In this document: positions 13,491 through 22,293 of the stretch, one piece after another
Layout: each line of letters starts with the position of its first letter
Position numbering within the stretch: position 1 is the first letter of the stretch
Origin: JAKQIM01 sp029557965
Lineage (GTDB): Bacteria > Chloroflexota > Anaerolineae > Anaerolineales > UBA4823
Direction: 5' to 3'
DNA length: 23,678 nt
NCBI GenBank assembly: GCA_035341015.1
Contig: DAOQUL010000069.1
Coordinates: 1 to 23,678, forward strand
The notes under the pieces: generated by a model
What the model saw: the letters and a program-made list of their open reading frames with translations, nothing else
What the model was told of the DNA's origin: nothing
The model's database searches: none
Made by a program: the position numbers and the translations under genes

Positions 13491-14693
13491 ATGTTGGAAT
13501 TGAATTTATCTCTGATCGGCAACGTATCTACGACGCTGGTGCGGTTGATCGAGAATTTTCAAATTCAGCAGGGGGTGCGGGTTCGTATCCGCAGCCTGGA
13601 TTGGGAGACCGCATGGCATGAACTGGTGGATTGGGCGCTGCATACCCAGGGACCAGATGTCTCTCAGGTGGGGTCAACCTGGACCGGCAGCCTGGTGGCC
13701 TTGAACGGCTTGCGGCCTTTCACCCACGCCGAAGTAAGGGAATTGGGGGGTTCTGCGGCGTTCTTTCCACAGATCTGGCAAAGCGTGGTGCTGCCCAACC
13801 AGCCTGAGGCCTGGGCGGTGCCGTGGAGTGCTTTCACATTTGTCCTGTGTTACCGCCGAGACCTGCTCGAGAAGGCTGGGATTGATGAATCAACCGCTTT
13901 CCTGAGCTTGCCTGCCCTGGCGCGTACGGTAGAACAACTGCATGCTGCCGGTGTACAGTGCCCCTGGTTGGCGCCGGTCAGCGCTTTTCACCTGGGGATT
14001 TTGCACATGGCTGCCAGCTTTGTGTGGGGCATGGGTGGCGATTTTGTCAGCCCCACCGGTTCGCGTCTGACGTTTACCCAGCCGGCGGCTTTAGAAGGCT
14101 TGAGAGCTTACTTCAACCTGCTGCGGTATCTGCCGCCTGATGCACAGCGCCTGGATGGGGTAGAGGCTGAACGTTATTTCACCAGTGGGCAAGCCGCAAT
14201 GATGATGTTTGGAATAGACCGGCCTTACGAATGGCTGCGACGGCGTTCGGTGGCACCGGCAGTGCTTTTGCATTTGGGCGTCACCAGCATGCCGGGCGTA
14301 CCCTGGCTGGGTGGCAACAGCCTGGTGGTTTGGGGTGATGTACAGGCCTCAAGCGAAAGAGAGCGGGCCGCGCTGGCATTGGTCAGGCATTTGACCAGCC
14401 GCGAAGCCCAGGGTGTATACTGCCAGGGGGTGGAGGTGTTCTTGCCCACCCGGCCTGACGTGCTGGACTCTCTGCCGCTGCCCGATACCTCCGTCACGCG
14501 CGCCGCCATCCAATCCCTGCAGACAGGGCGTTCTTATCGCTCTCTGCCAGCCTGGGGCAAGCTTGAACACCAATTTGCCGAAGTATTGGGCCTGATTGGG
14601 GCTGATGTGACGAACGGTATGGGGGTCGACGCCGCTTTGCAAAGGCACCTGGAGCCTTTGGCGCGCCGTTTGCAGGCCACTTTTGGCCGCTGA
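13491..14693 (+). CDS. Solute-binding-protein-like protein without a signal peptide
   Basis: The 400-residue protein resembles family 1 extracellular sugar-binding proteins of ABC importers. Segments such as GPDVSQVGSTWTGSLVALNGL, EAWAVPWSAFTFVLCYRRDLLEKAGI, FTSGQAAMMMFG and the conserved late GGNSLVVW match the usual order of the family. It lacks a signal peptide or lipobox: residues 1-30 are MLELNLSLIGNVSTTLVRLI and so on. Upstream, no in-frame ATG, GTG or TTG occurs before the stop at 13410, so the start cannot be extended. It should therefore be cytoplasmic. No ABC permease is adjacent; instead the next genes are a diguanylate cyclase and a hybrid kinase, so it may sense a ligand inside the cell. 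This is inference; confidence in the fold is good. Confidence 0.8.
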   Translation: MLELNLSLIGNVSTTLVRLIENFQIQQGVRVRIRSLDWETAWHELVDWALHTQGPDVSQVGSTWTGSLVALNGLRPFTHAEVRELGGSAAFFPQIWQSVVLPNQPEAWAVPWSAFTFVLCYRRDLLEKAGIDESTAFLSLPALARTVEQLHAAGVQCPWLAPVSAFHLGILHMAASFVWGMGGDFVSPTGSRLTFTQPAALEGLRAYFNLLRYLPPDAQRLDGVEAERYFTSGQAAMMMFGIDRPYEWLRRRSVAPAVLLHLGVTSMPGVPWLGGNSLVVWGDVQASSERERAALALVRHLTSREAQGVYCQGVEVFLPTRPDVLDSLPLPDTSVTRAAIQSLQTGRSYRSLPAWGKLEHQFAEVLGLIGADVTNGMGVDAALQRHLEPLARRLQATFGR

Positions 14694-14772
14694 CGGTTTC
14701 CGGTTGTGTGACCCGCCCCTTTACCTCGGAGACGGAACATGCCAGGGTAGATGTTAGATTGAAAGGCTGAAG

Positions 14773-16302
14773 ATGCACGATTTTAAATCCGGTATGCAAG
14801 CTGAAGAGCAGCTGCGCTTACAGAGCGTGGCGCTAGAATCAGCCGCAAATGGGATTGTGATCACCAACCGGAAAGGGGAGATCCTGTGGGTCAATCCTGC
14901 CATCACCACCATCACCGGGTACAGCGCTGAAGAGGTTCTGGGCCATACGCCGCGCCTCTTCAAATCGGATGTGCATCCTGAAGCCTACTTCCAAAAATTG
15001 TGGTCTACAATCTTGAGCGGGCAGACCTGGCACGGTGAGACGGTCAACCGCCGCAAGGATGGCAGCCTGTACACCGAAGAGCAGACGATTGCCCCGGTGC
15101 GAGATGCCGGGGGTGAGATCACGCATTTCATCTCGATCAAGCAAGATGTTACCACGCGCAAGGCGGCTGAAGATGCGCTTCAGCGGCGCGCTGAACGGAT
15201 CGAGACCTTTAACCGGGTACTGCAAACACTGCTATCAACCCTGGATTTGCGCCAGGTGCTGCAGGCAATCTTACAAGCCCTGGGCCAGTTCGTGCCCAAT
15301 GACAGTGCCTCGTTGATGTTGTTGGAAGACTATGAGTTGGAAATCTTGGCAGTGCACGGCATTGAAAACGCGGTTGAGATTGTCGGGAAGCGCTTTAGCA
15401 TCCTTGCCGCTGACAACCCAAATGCCGAAGTGGTGCGCACCAAAGCCCCCCTGCGCCTGGGAGATGCCCCGGTGAGTTATGCCAGTTTTCACAGCGGCGT
15501 GTTTGCCCGGCAAGAGATCCGCAGTTGGTTGGGGGTGCCGATGATCTTAGATGGACGCGTGGCGGGCATGCTGACCGTGGATAAGCGCGAACCAAACTTT
15601 TTCACCGAAGAATATGCCCAATTGGCGCTGACTTTTGCCTCTCAGGCAGCGATTGCGATCAAGAACGCCCGCCTGTATGCCGAGGTACAGCAGGAGCTGA
15701 AAGAGCGCGAGCACGCTGAAGCAGAACTCAGGCGGGCCAACGATCTGCTGCAGGTCAAGCTGGAAGAGGTCGAATCTTTGCAGGCTCAACTGCGCGAGCA
15801 GGCCATCCGCGATGCATTGACCGGCTTATACAACCGGCGTTACCTGAATGAAATGTTGGAACGCGAATTCTCGCGCGCGGCCCGCCGGCAAATGCACGTG
15901 AGCCTGATCATGTTGGATATCGATCACTTCAAATCCTTCAATGATCAATACGGGCACGAGGTGGGCGATCGAATGCTGCAAGAATTAGGCCGCCTGTTGC
16001 TGAAAAAAGCCCGCCGCGAGGATATTCCCTGCCGCTATGGCGGCGAGGAATTTGCGGTGGTGCTGTGGGGGGCAGAGCTAGATGCGGCCCAGCACAAGGC
16101 AGAGCAGTGGCGGCAGGCTTTTTCTGAGCTGCGTGTGCTTCACCAGGGCATCATGCTGCACGCGACCTTATCGGCTGGTGTGGCGGCTTACCCAGAGCAC
16201 GGAGAAAAAGGCGCAGAAGTGCTGCGCCGGGCCGACCAGGCCTTATACGCTGCGAAATATGCTGGCCGTAACCAGGTGGTGGTTTGGAGCGAAGTGTTGT
16301 AA
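14773..16302 (+). CDS. Soluble PAS-GAF-GGDEF diguanylate cyclase
   Basis: The 509-residue protein makes cyclic di-GMP from two GTP. A PAS domain with its PAC tail covers about residues 15-135 (ANGIVITNRKGEILWVNPA, ISIKQDVTTRKAAEDAL), a GAF domain about 145-305, then a coiled-coil helix to about 345, and a GGDEF domain to the end. The active site GGEEF is intact at 423-427. The inhibitory-site RxxD is present at 414-417, exactly five residues before it, so product feedback is likely. No transmembrane helix is seen, so it is cytoplasmic. AAAGG lies about seven bases before ATG 14773. It follows the solute-binding-protein-like gene by 79 bp and may be regulated by signals such as light, redox or ligands, which the sequence does not identify. 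Confidence 0.93.
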   Translation: MHDFKSGMQAEEQLRLQSVALESAANGIVITNRKGEILWVNPAITTITGYSAEEVLGHTPRLFKSDVHPEAYFQKLWSTILSGQTWHGETVNRRKDGSLYTEEQTIAPVRDAGGEITHFISIKQDVTTRKAAEDALQRRAERIETFNRVLQTLLSTLDLRQVLQAILQALGQFVPNDSASLMLLEDYELEILAVHGIENAVEIVGKRFSILAADNPNAEVVRTKAPLRLGDAPVSYASFHSGVFARQEIRSWLGVPMILDGRVAGMLTVDKREPNFFTEEYAQLALTFASQAAIAIKNARLYAEVQQELKEREHAEAELRRANDLLQVKLEEVESLQAQLREQAIRDALTGLYNRRYLNEMLEREFSRAARRQMHVSLIMLDIDHFKSFNDQYGHEVGDRMLQELGRLLLKKARREDIPCRYGGEEFAVVLWGAELDAAQHKAEQWRQAFSELRVLHQGIMLHATLSAGVAAYPEHGEKGAEVLRRADQALYAAKYAGRNQVVVWSEVL

Positions 16303-16325
16303 CCTGGCAATAAGTGTTGTATGAT
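16297..16325 (+). promoter_or_regulatory. Possible promoter overlapping the cyclase stop, for the YjbQ-family gene
   Basis: TTGTAA (16297-16302) and TATGAT (16320-16325) are 17 bp apart. The -35 contains the TAA stop of the cyclase gene. The expected start is within about three bases of ATG 16335, so the leader would be very short or absent. No Shine-Dalgarno sequence is seen. Confidence 0.5.
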
Positions 16326-16334
16326 TACTAAACG

Positions 16335-16754
16335 ATGAGCGTTGTCACATCTTCTTTAACGGTTTCTACCCGTGGTCACACCGATATCCATGATATTAGC
16401 GGCCCGGTGGCCCAGGCTGTGGCCCAATCGGGCCTTAAGAGCGGGGTGGTGACCATCTTTTGTCCTTCTTCAACCAGTGGACTGACCACGATTGAGTTTG
16501 AGCCCGGTGTGCTGGATGATCTGCGACGTTTGTTCGATGAGATCGTTCCGCCCGATAGGGCTTATTTGCACGATGCGGCCTGGGGTGATGGAAACGGGCA
16601 CAGCCATGTGCGAGCTGCCTTACTGGGGGCATCTCTCAGCGTGCCTTTTGTGAATGCGCGCCTGACCCTGGGCACCTGGCAGCAGATCGTGTACCTGGAT
16701 TTTGATAATCGCCCGCGGCGGCGCGAGCTGGTGGTGCAGATCATTGGAGAATAA
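16335..16754 (+). CDS. YjbQ/UPF0047 family protein
   Basis: The 139-residue protein has the full length and motifs of the YjbQ (UPF0047) family. These include SSTSGLTTIEFEPG (residues 45-58), GDGNGHSHVRAALLG (84-98) with the conserved His residues, and LGTWQQIVYLDFDNRPRRR (112-130). Family members form trimers with a metal-binding pocket. E. coli YjbQ has been reported to have weak thiamine-phosphate synthase activity, which may not be its main function. It lies between a diguanylate cyclase and a hybrid kinase, with a promoter of its own, so a role in the signalling is not implied. Confidence 0.92.
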   Translation: MSVVTSSLTVSTRGHTDIHDISGPVAQAVAQSGLKSGVVTIFCPSSTSGLTTIEFEPGVLDDLRRLFDEIVPPDRAYLHDAAWGDGNGHSHVRAALLGASLSVPFVNARLTLGTWQQIVYLDFDNRPRRRELVVQIIGE

Positions 16755-16787
16755 GGACCAGGGCGAGCTGGGTTTGAGCACACAGGG

Positions 16788-19700
16788 ATGAATTCCACAG
16801 CGCTGTCTTATTTGGTCGGCTTGAGCTGGCTTTCCACGGGGATCACGTTGGTGCTGGGGCTGTATGCCTGGCGGCGGAGGCCGGCTTTGGGCACGGTTAC
16901 CTTTGCCGCATTGATGCTGGTCGTCAGTGGTTGGGCGGCAAGTTATGCGTTAGAGTTGATGGCCCCAGATTTGCCCGGCAAGTTCTTCTGGGTGCGGGTG
17001 CGCTGGTTGTTCATCAGTACATTGACCACCAGTTGGATGCTCTTTGTCTTTGAGTATGTGGGGCGGGGCAACCTGATCAGCCGTCGTCTGCTGGCCTTGC
17101 TTTCGATTGAGCCGCTGGTGATGGTGATCATGGCCTGGGCCAACCGCTTGCAGGGTGGATTGATCTATCAGGACATAACCCTGGATCCCAACCAGGCGCT
17201 TCCACACCTGGCGTTGAGCTATGGCTTGTGGTTCTTCTTTCACGTAGCTTACTCTTATACCCTCATGTTCGTTGGCACCTATTGGCTGCTGCGCGCTCTG
17301 CTGCAATCACCGCACATGTATCGCAAGCAGGTTGGTTTTATGCTGGTGGGGGCTTTTCTGCCTTGGGTCGGCAATATCTTATGGATGGCCGGCGCCCGGC
17401 CATTTGCAAAGGTTGAACCAACGCCGTTTACCTTCACCCTCACCGGGCTGGTGATGGCCTGGGCCTTATTCCGTTACCGGATGCAGAACATTGTGCCGGT
17501 GGCGCGTGACCTGTTGATTGAAAACCTGAGCGATGGCATGCTGGTGTTGGATAACCTCAACCGGGTGATCGATGTAAATCCGGTGGGCGTGCAGATCATC
17601 GGGCTGCCGCTTGCTGAAATCTTGGGCAGGCCCGCACACCAGGTATTGGAGCCCTGGGCCGAACTGGCCGAACGCTACCGCGACACAACCCTCACGCAGA
17701 CAGAGATTACCCTGGGCGAAGGGGAGAAACAGCGCAATTTCGATATGCGCTTATCTCCCTTGCATAACCGAGAAGGGATTGTGGTTGGGCGCCTGGTTCT
17801 GCTGCGCGATATGACAGAAAATAAGCGGGTTGAAGATGAACTGCGCCAGCAGAATGAATACCTGACCATCTTGCACGAGACGACGGTCATCAACCGCCAG
17901 GAGATGAGTGCACTCTTAGACCTGGTCTTAGAGCAGGCAGGCAAGATCAGCGGTGCCCCACACGGTTACCTGGACTTGATCGACCCTCAGACACAAGAAA
18001 TGGTTACCCACGCGGCCATGGGACGGTCGGTAGATTTGATTGGGCTGAGGCGGCAATCTGACGAAGGCCTATCGGGCATTGTCCGGCGGACGGCCCAGCC
18101 TTACCTGATCGAAGGTTACGATACATGGGAAGAGCGCTTGTCCACCATTCCGGCGCAGGCCTATGGGGCCATCATTGGAATACCGCTCCTCTCGGGTAGC
18201 GAGGTGATTGGGGTGATTGGCCTGGCCCACGATTACCACTCGGCCCGGCAGTTCACGGCTGAGGATGTGCGGCGTTTGAGACGCTTCTCAGAGCTGGCAG
18301 CCATCGTGCTGGATAACGCCCGCTTGTTCGACGCGGAACGCCGCCAGGCCCGGCGCCAGGAGGCGCTCTTCTGCTTGAGCGCGCAGTTGGCGGCCTCTAA
18401 TACCGAAGCAGATGTCTGCCAGAATGTGACCCTGGGCCTGTTGGATGATGCGTTGGGATTTACCTATGTGGTCTTGTTCCTGGTAGATGCCGTGACGGGT
18501 GATCGCATTGTGCGGGCCAAGGCAGGGCTTTTGGATATCCCCATAGGCTATCGTTTGCCCCCCGGATTTGGCCTGACTGAGCGCTCAGTGCAAGACGGGC
18601 AGCCGCATTATTGGCCGGATGTGACGGTCGAACCGGCTTACATTGCCGGTCTTGGCGGGTCTGAGGTGGATGCCCCGATTTATATTGACGGGAAAGTGCA
18701 GGGCGTGTTGGCGGTCGAAAACCAGCAAAAAAACGCCTACTCTGAGAGCGATATCGACGTTTTGACCTCGGCTGCCAACCAGGCCGGCCTGGCAATTGAG
18801 CGTTTGCGCTTGCTGCGCCAGGCCCAACAGCGGGTGGTTGAGCTTTCGACGGTGAACGACCTGAGCCAGGCCATTACTGGCAAGCTGGATATTCGCACCA
18901 TCTGCGAAGTGGTCAGCAAGCACATCCGGCAAATATACCCGGTGGATGTGATCTATGTGGCGCTATACGATGCAGAGACCCAGGTCATTACCACGCCTTA
19001 TTTTATGACCCGCGACCAGGTGATCGACGTGCCCAATATGACCCTGGGGCAAGGCCTGACCTCGGTGGTGATCAAGACCATCCGCCCACTCTTGATCAAT
19101 GAGGATTTCTCTGACCGTGTAATTGAGCTGGGTGGGATTTTGGTAGGGGGCGATAATTACCCTAAATCCTGGCTGGGTGTTCCGATCATGATGCGCAACC
19201 AGGTGATGGGTGTGCTCAGCCTGCAGAGCCTGGCACAAGAAAACCTGTTCACCGAGGCAGATGTGAGCCTGGTCAGTGCGGTGGGTGCCAACATGGGCGT
19301 GGCGATCCAGAATTCCCGTTCTTATGAGGCTGCCGAGCAAGCGCAGCTCCTGGCAGAGCAGGCCAACCGCGCTAAGAGCGCCTTCCTGGCGGCGATGAGC
19401 CACGAGATCCGCACGCCGATGAACGCGGTGATTGGGATGACGAGCCTGCTCTTAGATACGCCCCTGAGCCCCGAACAACGCGATTTCACCGAGACGATCC
19501 GTCAAAGCGGCGACGCGCTGCTGGTGATCATCAACGATATCCTGGATTTCTCTAAGATCGAAGCCGGAAAAATGGATCTAGAAAGCCAGCCTTTCGACCT
19601 GCGCGACTGCTTGGAAAGCGCGCTGGACCTGTTGGCGCGGCGTGCCGCCGAAAAAGGGTTGGAGATGGCTTACCTGGTTGACGATCAGGTCCCCTTAGCG

Positions 19701-21359
19701 GTGATGGGCGATGTCACCCGGCTGAGGCAGATCCTGGTCAATTTGATCGGCAATGCGGTCAAGTTTACCGAACAGGGAGAGATATTCGTCTCGGTAAGCG
19801 CGCGGGATGGAGATGATGCCGACAAAGATGCTCGGATCTGCAACCTGCATTTTGCGGTTACTGATACCGGCATTGGCATCCCGGCTACCCACATGGACCG
19901 CCTGTTCCAATCCTTCAGCCAGGTTGACCTTTCAACCACGCGGCGCTATGGGGGCACCGGCCTGGGGTTGGTGATCAGCCGCCGCCTGGCAGAGATGATG
20001 GGCGGCAGTATGTGGGCCGAAAGCAAGGTGGGGCAGGGCAGCACGTTCAACTTCACCATTCGGGTGCCCATTGCCCAGGTGCCGGTCAGGTCACATATGT
20101 TGGGCATGCAGCCCGAGCTGGGGGACAAACGGGTTTTGATCGTCGACGATCATGATACCAACCGGCGCATCTTGCAGATACAGACCTCTTCGTGGGGGAT
20201 GCTGCCCAGTGAGACCGGCTCGCCCTCCCAGGCCCTGGACTGGATCCGGCAGGGAAAACACTTTGACGTGGCAATTTTGGATATGCAGATGCCAGGGATG
20301 GATGGGATGGAGCTGGCGGCAGCCATTTCGAAAGAGCCGCATGGCCGCGATCTGCCCCTGGTGATGCTGACTTCTTTGGGACGGCAGTCGCCCCAGGTTG
20401 AAGACGCGTTGTTTGCCAGTTTCTTAACCAAGCCGATCAAGGCCTCGCAGTTGTATGATGTGCTGGCAGGAATCTTCTCGCGGGGAACGCGTTCAGCCAA
20501 AATGTTAGAGCGCAGCCGGCATTATGAATTCGACCCGCAAATGGCCCAGCGGCTGCCGATGCGCATCTTGGTGGCAGAAGATAATGTGACCAACCAAAAG
20601 CTGGCGCTGCGCCTGTTAGAGCGCCTGGGCTACCGGGCAGATGTGGCGGCTAACGGCCTGGAAGTGATTGCGGCTTTACAACGCCAGCAGTACGATGTGG
20701 TGCTGATGGATGTGCAAATGCCAGAGATGGATGGCCTGGAGACCACCCGCACCATCCGCAGGCAGTGGCCGCAGTGGAATCCGGGCATTCCGCGCCCGAG
20801 CATCATTGCTATGACGGCCAACGCCCTGAAAGAAGATCGGCTGGAATGCCTGGAAGCGGGGATGGATGATTACCTGAGCAAGCCTATCCAGGTGATTGAG
20901 CTGGTTGAGGCACTGGAGTGCTGCCAGGTTGAGATGGGGCAGGCAGACCAGGTGCGCTCTTGTGCCGATGAGCGATTCCATACCGATGAGGCCCAGCCGC
21001 TGCAAACTGTTTTACCGGCGGAACTGAACCCGGCAGCATTGAACGAGTTGAAACATGCCTTTGGCGACCTGGACGCCCTGGCATCCATCGTAGAGGTGTT
21101 CTTGGAAGATGGGCCGCGTTTGCTGCAAGAGATGCGCGGCGCCGTGCAGGATGGCGATGCGGCAGCCCTGCGCTTAAATGCCCACAGCCTGAAATCGAAC
21201 AGTGCCACATTTGGCGCACAAGTCTTGCGCGATCTGTGCGCCGAGATGGAAGTGATGGGAAAATCTGGTCAGATGGCGGGCGCGCCCGAAAAACTGGCCC
21301 TGGTTGAAGCCGAGTACCAAAGGGTTCAACTGGCTTTGAAGTCTTTTATCAACCCGTAG
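16788..21359 (+). CDS. 7TM-PAS-3xGAF hybrid histidine kinase with two receivers and Hpt
   Basis: This 1523-residue protein contains a whole phosphorelay. Seven hydrophobic helices lie at about residues 5-27, 35-55, 70-90, 98-118, 145-170, 180-202 and 212-230 (histidine kinase 7TM sensor type). A PAS domain follows at about 240-345, then three GAF-like domains (about 357-518, 520-680 and 682-855). The HisKA domain has H872 in AMSHEIRTPMN, and the HATPase has NLIGNAVKF, DTGIGIP and GGTGLGL. Receiver 1 (about 1113-1225) carries D1165 in ILDMQMPGMDG; receiver 2 (about 1257-1385) carries D1308 in LMDVQMPEMDG. The Hpt domain has H1466 in NAHSLKSNSATFG. All phospho-acceptors are intact. The start at 16788 has only a weak ribosome site but opens directly into helix 1. 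No dedicated output regulator is adjacent. It ends 5 bp from the convergent DUF1385 gene. Confidence 0.94.
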   Translation: MNSTALSYLVGLSWLSTGITLVLGLYAWRRRPALGTVTFAALMLVVSGWAASYALELMAPDLPGKFFWVRVRWLFISTLTTSWMLFVFEYVGRGNLISRRLLALLSIEPLVMVIMAWANRLQGGLIYQDITLDPNQALPHLALSYGLWFFFHVAYSYTLMFVGTYWLLRALLQSPHMYRKQVGFMLVGAFLPWVGNILWMAGARPFAKVEPTPFTFTLTGLVMAWALFRYRMQNIVPVARDLLIENLSDGMLVLDNLNRVIDVNPVGVQIIGLPLAEILGRPAHQVLEPWAELAERYRDTTLTQTEITLGEGEKQRNFDMRLSPLHNREGIVVGRLVLLRDMTENKRVEDELRQQNEYLTILHETTVINRQEMSALLDLVLEQAGKISGAPHGYLDLIDPQTQEMVTHAAMGRSVDLIGLRRQSDEGLSGIVRRTAQPYLIEGYDTWEERLSTIPAQAYGAIIGIPLLSGSEVIGVIGLAHDYHSARQFTAEDVRRLRRFSELAAIVLDNARLFDAERRQARRQEALFCLSAQLAASNTEADVCQNVTLGLLDDALGFTYVVLFLVDAVTGDRIVRAKAGLLDIPIGYRLPPGFGLTERSVQDGQPHYWPDVTVEPAYIAGLGGSEVDAPIYIDGKVQGVLAVENQQKNAYSESDIDVLTSAANQAGLAIERLRLLRQAQQRVVELSTVNDLSQAITGKLDIRTICEVVSKHIRQIYPVDVIYVALYDAETQVITTPYFMTRDQVIDVPNMTLGQGLTSVVIKTIRPLLINEDFSDRVIELGGILVGGDNYPKSWLGVPIMMRNQVMGVLSLQSLAQENLFTEADVSLVSAVGANMGVAIQNSRSYEAAEQAQLLAEQANRAKSAFLAAMSHEIRTPMNAVIGMTSLLLDTPLSPEQRDFTETIRQSGDALLVIINDILDFSKIEAGKMDLESQPFDLRDCLESALDLLARRAAEKGLEMAYLVDDQVPLAVMGDVTRLRQILVNLIGNAVKFTEQGEIFVSVSARDGDDADKDARICNLHFAVTDTGIGIPATHMDRLFQSFSQVDLSTTRRYGGTGLGLVISRRLAEMMGGSMWAESKVGQGSTFNFTIRVPIAQVPVRSHMLGMQPELGDKRVLIVDDHDTNRRILQIQTSSWGMLPSETGSPSQALDWIRQGKHFDVAILDMQMPGMDGMELAAAISKEPHGRDLPLVMLTSLGRQSPQVEDALFASFLTKPIKASQLYDVLAGIFSRGTRSAKMLERSRHYEFDPQMAQRLPMRILVAEDNVTNQKLALRLLERLGYRADVAANGLEVIAALQRQQYDVVLMDVQMPEMDGLETTRTIRRQWPQWNPGIPRPSIIAMTANALKEDRLECLEAGMDDYLSKPIQVIELVEALECCQVEMGQADQVRSCADERFHTDEAQPLQTVLPAELNPAALNELKHAFGDLDALASIVEVFLEDGPRLLQEMRGAVQDGDAAALRLNAHSLKSNSATFGAQVLRDLCAEMEVMGKSGQMAGAPEKLALVEAEYQRVQLALKSFINP

Positions 21360-21364
21360 ATTTC

Positions 21365-22258
21365 TTATAACACCTTTTCATCACTCCGCATGGCCTGGAA
21401 GGCTGCAATCGACACTTCTAGCATGTCGAGGGATGGCTCGCGGGTGGTGAGGTGCTGTAGGGCCAGGTTGGGCCGCACCAAGAGCTTGACGAAGGCTGAG
21501 TCTAGGTGGTTGGCGGTCCAGCGGATGTATTCGTAGGCCAGGCCTGCCAACACTGGCAGCATCAATACCCGGCTCGCCAGGCGCCAGCCCAAGGGCAGCG
21601 GCCCCAAAAGCGAGAAAATGATGATCGAAAGCAGGACCAGGGTCAGCAAGAAAGCGGTACCGCAGCGAGGATGCTCGATGGAATGGCGGGCGACGTTTTC
21701 AGGGGTCAGCTCTGCGCCGGCTTCAAAGGCGTTGATGGTCTTGTGTTCAGCCCCGTGGTAGGCGAAGACGCGCCGGATCTCGGGCATTTTGCCCACCGCC
21801 CAGATGTATCCGATGAGCAGCAGCAGGCGCACCAGGCCTTCAAGCAGGTTGCTCAGCCAGCCGTTGGCCGTGCTGGAGCCACCCAGCCAGTGCTCGATGA
21901 GCTGTCCAAGGGCTGCCGGGGCCACGAAGAAGAGCGCGATGGCAATTCCGAACGAGGCCGCCATGGTCAAATACAAAGCCGGGCCTTCCAGCTTTTCATC
22001 TTCGCCGGTTTGGGTGTTGGCTGAAATGGTGAGGGCGCGCATGCCCAGGCCCAATGCATCCCACAGCATAACCAGGCCGCGCAAGAAAGGGATCTTGGTC
22101 AGGCGGCTTTTGTAAATGCCCCCCAGGTCTTCTTTATGGATCTGGATGCTTTGGTTGGGGGCGCGCATGGCAATGGCAACCGATTGTGAGCCGCGCATCA
22201 TCACGCCTTCAATCACGGCCTGGCCGCCATAGGTGGGTAAACGGCAGTTATCACTCAT
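21365..22258 (-). CDS. YqhQ-type DUF1385 membrane protein
   Basis: The 297-residue protein carries the conserved signatures of the DUF1385/YqhQ family: GGQAVIEGVMMRG at residues 11-23, YHGAEHK at 167-173, HPRCGT at 196-201, and a C-terminal TTREP at 271-275. Four hydrophobic segments (about 96-120, 140-157, 200-222 and 228-246) make it an integral membrane protein. The His, Glu and Cys residues in the conserved motifs suggest a metal site, which is inference. The family has no settled biochemical role. It starts 35 bp after the M20 peptidase stop and may be co-transcribed with it; a TTGACA at 22293-22288 (minus strand) could be a -35, but no good -10 is correctly spaced. Confidence 0.92.
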   Translation of the reverse strand: MSDNCRLPTYGGQAVIEGVMMRGSQSVAIAMRAPNQSIQIHKEDLGGIYKSRLTKIPFLRGLVMLWDALGLGMRALTISANTQTGEDEKLEGPALYLTMAASFGIAIALFFVAPAALGQLIEHWLGGSSTANGWLSNLLEGLVRLLLLIGYIWAVGKMPEIRRVFAYHGAEHKTINAFEAGAELTPENVARHSIEHPRCGTAFLLTLVLLSIIIFSLLGPLPLGWRLASRVLMLPVLAGLAYEYIRWTANHLDSAFVKLLVRPNLALQHLTTREPSLDMLEVSIAAFQAMRSDEKVL

Positions 22259-22293
22259 TCTTATACCTGTAAATCCTCGATATCCTTTGTCAA

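Noticed and set aside
16335..16754. YjbQ-family gene as thiamine-phosphate synthase
   Set aside because: Weak activity is reported for the E. coli member, but nothing in this window ties it to thiamine synthesis, so only the family is assigned.
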